Source: Desulfobacteraceae bacterium | GTDB taxonomy: Bacteria; Desulfobacterota; Desulfobacteria; Desulfobacterales; UBA11574 | Length of the DNA stretch: 7,450 bases | Direction: 5' to 3' | NCBI GenBank assembly: GCA_030671225.1 | Contig: DAOVAE010000050.1 | Span: 1-7,450 of the forward strand | Shown: in pieces, positions 6,640 to 7,450 of the stretch | How the letters are laid out: the number at the start of each line of letters is the position of its first letter | How positions within the stretch are numbered: the first letter of the stretch is position 1 | Made by a program: the position numbers and the translations under genes | The notes under the pieces: model-generated | The model's database searches: none | The model's input: only the letters and a program-made list of their open reading frames with translations | Told to the model about the DNA's origin: nothing

Positions 6640-6645
6640 CCTCCT
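6640..6645 (-). promoter_or_regulatory. Strong ribosome binding site of the 52-aa protein
   Basis: AGGAGG on the minus strand, 7 nt from the ATG at 6632, is the best Shine-Dalgarno in the window. It is the main evidence that this short frame is translated, and it suggests high expression relative to the gene's size. Confidence 0.85.
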
Positions 6646-6652
6646 AATCTCT

Positions 6653-7450
6653 TTAAGCTTCAGCCGGCTCCAGTCCCTGTTCCGGCTTAACCGATGGTCC
6701 AACAATTTCCGTTTCCTGTTCTTCTGCCAGCAGTGTTTCGATGGGATTCAGTTCCGCCTCATTGGGGAATACCGGTAAATACCTGTATGACACCGCTATC
6801 AGAATAATGCCGTAGGCCACCGGGAGTATTGTGGTGGCAATCTCCTGCCAGCTCGGGAAATACATGAACCAGTTTTCAAACGTCAGTACCGGCACAGCCA
6901 TAACCTGCAGGACCATCACCCAGCGATTGATGCAAACCCCGACTACAGCCAGGGAAACGGCAATCCAAAGGGGCACAGAATTTTTTCGCCCTTTTTGGGT
7001 AATCAAAATAGCCGCCGGGATAAAACCGCAAATTACTATTTCCGTAAATAGAATCCATTTTCCATACAGCGGGTTATTGGAATAAAAGAAATCCCAGGCA
7101 AATCCCTTGGAAGGAGCTGTCACGGTTGCCCAGTACCAGGTATCGGCGGTCTTGGCAATACTGTAAGTTAGAAGCATCCACCCTGAAATCTTGGCTAAAA
7201 GCTTGATGGCGTTATCCTTTACCAGCTTTTTACGGGCAACCGTTTCGGTAATTTTTGTAATCAGAATTGTAAAACACGGCCCGCAGGCTGCAGCTGACCA
7301 GGTAAAAAGAAAGAAGGTCCAGGGCCAGATCAAGATCCCTTCCCGAATGGCGAAGGGTCGTCCGAATAGAACACCGGCAACACCGCCCAGGGATCCCTGG
7401 TGGAAAAAAGAAAGAAACGCACCGGTTGCTGCAAATACCGCCATGATTTC
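6653..7450 (-). CDS. qrcD: NrfD-family quinone-interacting membrane subunit, probably QrcD (C-terminal 265 aa)
   Basis: The frame is open through the right edge (Glu-Ile before the Met at 7444), so the true start is outside. NrfD proteins are usually about 380-420 aa, so roughly 120-150 N-terminal residues are missing. What remains has about six membrane segments. FFHQGSLGG near the beginning is the NrfD/PsrC-type quinone-site region. GRPFAIREGILIWPWTFFLF, CINRWVMVLQ and SYRYLPVFPNEAELN follow, then an acidic tail of about 30 residues. From memory, AVFAATG-FLSFFHQGSLGG and WPWTFFLF match QrcD, the membrane anchor of the complex passing electrons from periplasmic cytochrome c3 to menaquinone in sulfate reducers. 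The last position fits the order qrcABCD. Alternatives are HmcC or another NrfD protein; DsrP fits less well. Family assignment is firm, the QrcD call moderate. Confidence 0.72.
   Translation of the reverse strand, partial: EIMAVFAATGAFLSFFHQGSLGGVAGVLFGRPFAIREGILIWPWTFFLFTWSAAACGPCFTILITKITETVARKKLVKDNAIKLLAKISGWMLLTYSIAKTADTWYWATVTAPSKGFAWDFFYSNNPLYGKWILFTEIVICGFIPAAILITQKGRKNSVPLWIAVSLAVVGVCINRWVMVLQVMAVPVLTFENWFMYFPSWQEIATTILPVAYGIILIAVSYRYLPVFPNEAELNPIETLLAEEQETEIVGPSVKPEQGLEPAEA

Noticed and set aside
6653..7450. Assignment of the NrfD-family gene as dsrP or hmcC
   Set aside because: DsrP as I recall it lacks the HQGSLGG segment. HmcC cannot be fully excluded without the upstream genes, but the motif pattern fits QrcD better from memory.

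Overview
The window most likely comes from a sulfate-reducing member of Desulfobacterota (the former Deltaproteobacteria), probably Desulfobacterales-like. The best clue is the gene at the right edge, an NrfD-family quinone-interacting membrane subunit that resembles QrcD of the periplasmic cytochrome c3:menaquinone oxidoreductase. A weaker clue is the style of the intergenic repeats, which I judge from memory only. Every gene I can support lies on the minus strand, so transcription runs from right to left.

Right block (about 6406-7450): the C-terminal two thirds of a qrcD-like gene is followed after 20 nt by a 52-codon gene for a one-helix membrane protein with a perfect AGGAGG ribosome binding site. 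A strong rho-independent terminator (6406-6451) closes this unit. The murA ribosome binding site begins only 4 nt beyond its U-tract.

Middle block (5137-6390): murA, complete, encodes the first committed enzyme of peptidoglycan precursor synthesis. The 435 bp that follow (4702-5136) hold no gene but are rich in structure. There is a nested repeat cluster just behind murA (5038-5138), a good sigma-70-type promoter pointing at gpmI (5003-5030), and a 172-bp MITE-like element with perfect 18-bp terminal inverted repeats and two internal palindromes (4718-4889). The element sits in the predicted gpmI 5' UTR and ends 4 nt from the gpmI Shine-Dalgarno.

Left block (1-4701): gpmI (cofactor-independent phosphoglycerate mutase), comEC (DNA-uptake channel with a C-terminal metallo-beta-lactamase-fold domain), a small PilZ-domain protein, and the first 19 codons of another gene running off the window. 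gpmI and comEC abut exactly (TAA then ATG). The PilZ gene follows after 115 nt and the last gene after 1 nt, so these four may be one transcript. The mix of glycolysis, DNA uptake and a c-di-GMP-type adaptor looks like an ordinary mixed housekeeping operon.

I found no prophage, CRISPR array, rRNA, tRNA or defence system. The most interesting items are the MITE-like element in the gpmI leader, the small membrane protein attached to the Qrc-like operon, and the repeat cluster behind murA.
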